Positions 4,422-5,075 of a stretch of 5,075 bases of DNA are shown one piece after another. Within the stretch, counting starts at the first letter, position 1. Every line of letters starts with the position of its first letter. Both the position numbers and the translations under genes were made by a program. The DNA comes from an uncultured Eubacterium sp. (GTDB taxonomy: Bacteria; Bacillota_A; Clostridia; Lachnospirales; Lachnospiraceae). The stretch is from positions 1 through 5,075 of the forward strand of contig CANTHI010000316.1 in NCBI GenBank assembly GCA_947653505.1. Direction: 5' to 3'. The notes under the pieces were generated by a model. The model did not search any database. It was not told the origin of the DNA and worked only from the letters and a program-made list of their open reading frames with translations.

Positions 4422-4979
4422 ATGAATGAAAAATCAATCTCCATGCTTCCGGTCCGTCAGTTGTGTGCTACAGCACTAATGGCTGCTTTTATGTGTCTGC
4501 TGGGACCTTTGTCGATTCCTGTAGGTCCGGTGCCGGTTTCGCTAATGACACTGATTATTTATCTGTCGATGTACATACTGGGAAAGAAACTGGGCACGAT
4601 CAGCTGTATCATCTATCTGCTTCTTGGTTTTGCCGGAGTGCCGGTTTTTGCAGGATATACCGGAGGTGCTGCAAAGCTGCTTGGCCCGACAGGTGGCTAT
4701 CTGGCCGGTTATATATTTCTGGCATTTGTCGGTGGCTGGATAATGGAAAAACTGTCCTATAAGAGAATCTGGTGTATGGCAGGTACCATAGCCGGAACAG
4801 TGGTATTGTATGCATTTGGTACTGTCTGGTTTATGATATTGATGAAATGCGGGTTATCTTATGCGCTGTCTGCCTGTGTCGTTTTGTTTCTGCCGGGGGA
4901 TCTGGCAAAGATTGTACTGGCGGAATTAGTTGGACAGGAAATACGTAAAAGACTTAGGGCAGCCCATTGCATCAGTTAG
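4422..4979 (+). CDS. bioY: Biotin ECF transporter substrate-binding (S) component BioY
   Basis: A 185-residue integral membrane protein that captures biotin outside the cell. In ECF transporters it works with the shared EcfT and the ATPases EcfA/EcfA', none of which is in this window, so the energising module is probably encoded elsewhere. About six membrane helices are visible (roughly 13-33, 38-54, 58-74, 88-108, 115-140, 147-170). Family motifs are intact: GPVPVSLMTL (35-44), YLLLGFAGVPVFAGYTGG (65-82), LLGPTGGYLAGY (86-97) and FLPGDLAKIVLAELVG (156-171). Length is typical. The start is fixed by AGAGG (4409-4413), 8 nt before the ATG. Its promoter and two BirA-like boxes predict repression by biotin. 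No bio biosynthesis gene is beside it, which fits a cell that imports biotin, but this window alone cannot show auxotrophy. Confidence 0.96.
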   Translation: MNEKSISMLPVRQLCATALMAAFMCLLGPLSIPVGPVPVSLMTLIIYLSMYILGKKLGTISCIIYLLLGFAGVPVFAGYTGGAAKLLGPTGGYLAGYIFLAFVGGWIMEKLSYKRIWCMAGTIAGTVVLYAFGTVWFMILMKCGLSYALSACVVLFLPGDLAKIVLAELVGQEIRKRLRAAHCIS

Positions 4980-5075
4980 AAACTGTATATCAATAGCCTG
5001 TGACAGCTGTGCAGGTCAGGAACTGCCAAATAAACTTAGGTTACTCTATAACTTTAATATAAATTATATTTATCC

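Noticed and set aside
4997..5015. CCTGTG/TGCAGG hairpin after bioY as its terminator
   Set aside because: Only about six pairs, two of them wobbles, with no T-tract; not convincing. The real terminator may lie beyond the window.

Overview
The window looks like an ordinary chromosomal segment of a Gram-positive anaerobe of the class Clostridia, probably a Lachnospiraceae-type organism. This is inferred from strong purine-rich Shine-Dalgarno (SD) sites, moderate GC with A/T-rich intergenic regions, a TipAS-type MerR regulator, an ECF sigma factor paired with a DUF4367-like membrane anti-sigma, and BioY preceded by Gram-positive BirA-like boxes. No species can be named from sequence alone. All supported genes are on the plus strand. 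I see no rRNA, tRNA, CRISPR array, insertion sequence or phage gene.

Left part (1-1222): a MerR-family regulator with a C-terminal TipAS ligand-binding domain overlaps by 11 nt a small MmcQ/YjbR-family protein. The pair ends at a very strong intrinsic terminator (1169-1222). The regulator carries an internal SD and an in-frame ATG exactly at the DNA-binding/ligand-domain junction, the arrangement known for Streptomyces tipAL/tipAS.

Middle part (1223-3386): an ECF sigma factor is followed, after an 82-nt gap holding a good extended -10 promoter, by its presumed membrane anti-sigma factor. The anti-sigma frame runs from 1869 to 3386 but is cut by one in-frame TAA at 2457-2459. The conserved domain continues in the same frame across the stop, so this is most simply a nonsense mutation (or a base error). 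It leaves a 196-residue membrane-anchored fragment and an orphaned extracytoplasmic C-terminal part.

Right part (3387-5075): an Lrp/AsnC regulator is preceded by a candidate promoter and then a complete intrinsic terminator that ends about 20 nt before its start codon, so transcripts must pass a terminator to express it. A non-coding stretch of about 350 nt follows. It holds a long hairpin, then a near-consensus sigma-A promoter flanked by two TTGTTAAC/GTTAACAA inverted repeats, which read as BirA (biotin repressor) operators. These control bioY, the substrate-binding membrane subunit of a biotin ECF transporter. The last 96 nt hold no recognisable gene.

The window is mainly regulatory: four regulators (MerR/TipAS, ECF sigma, anti-sigma, Lrp) and one biotin uptake gene. 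I do not see a novel multi-gene system. The most noteworthy points are the nonsense codon in the anti-sigma gene, the internal tipAS-like start, the terminator inside the lrp leader and the double BirA-like operator at bioY.
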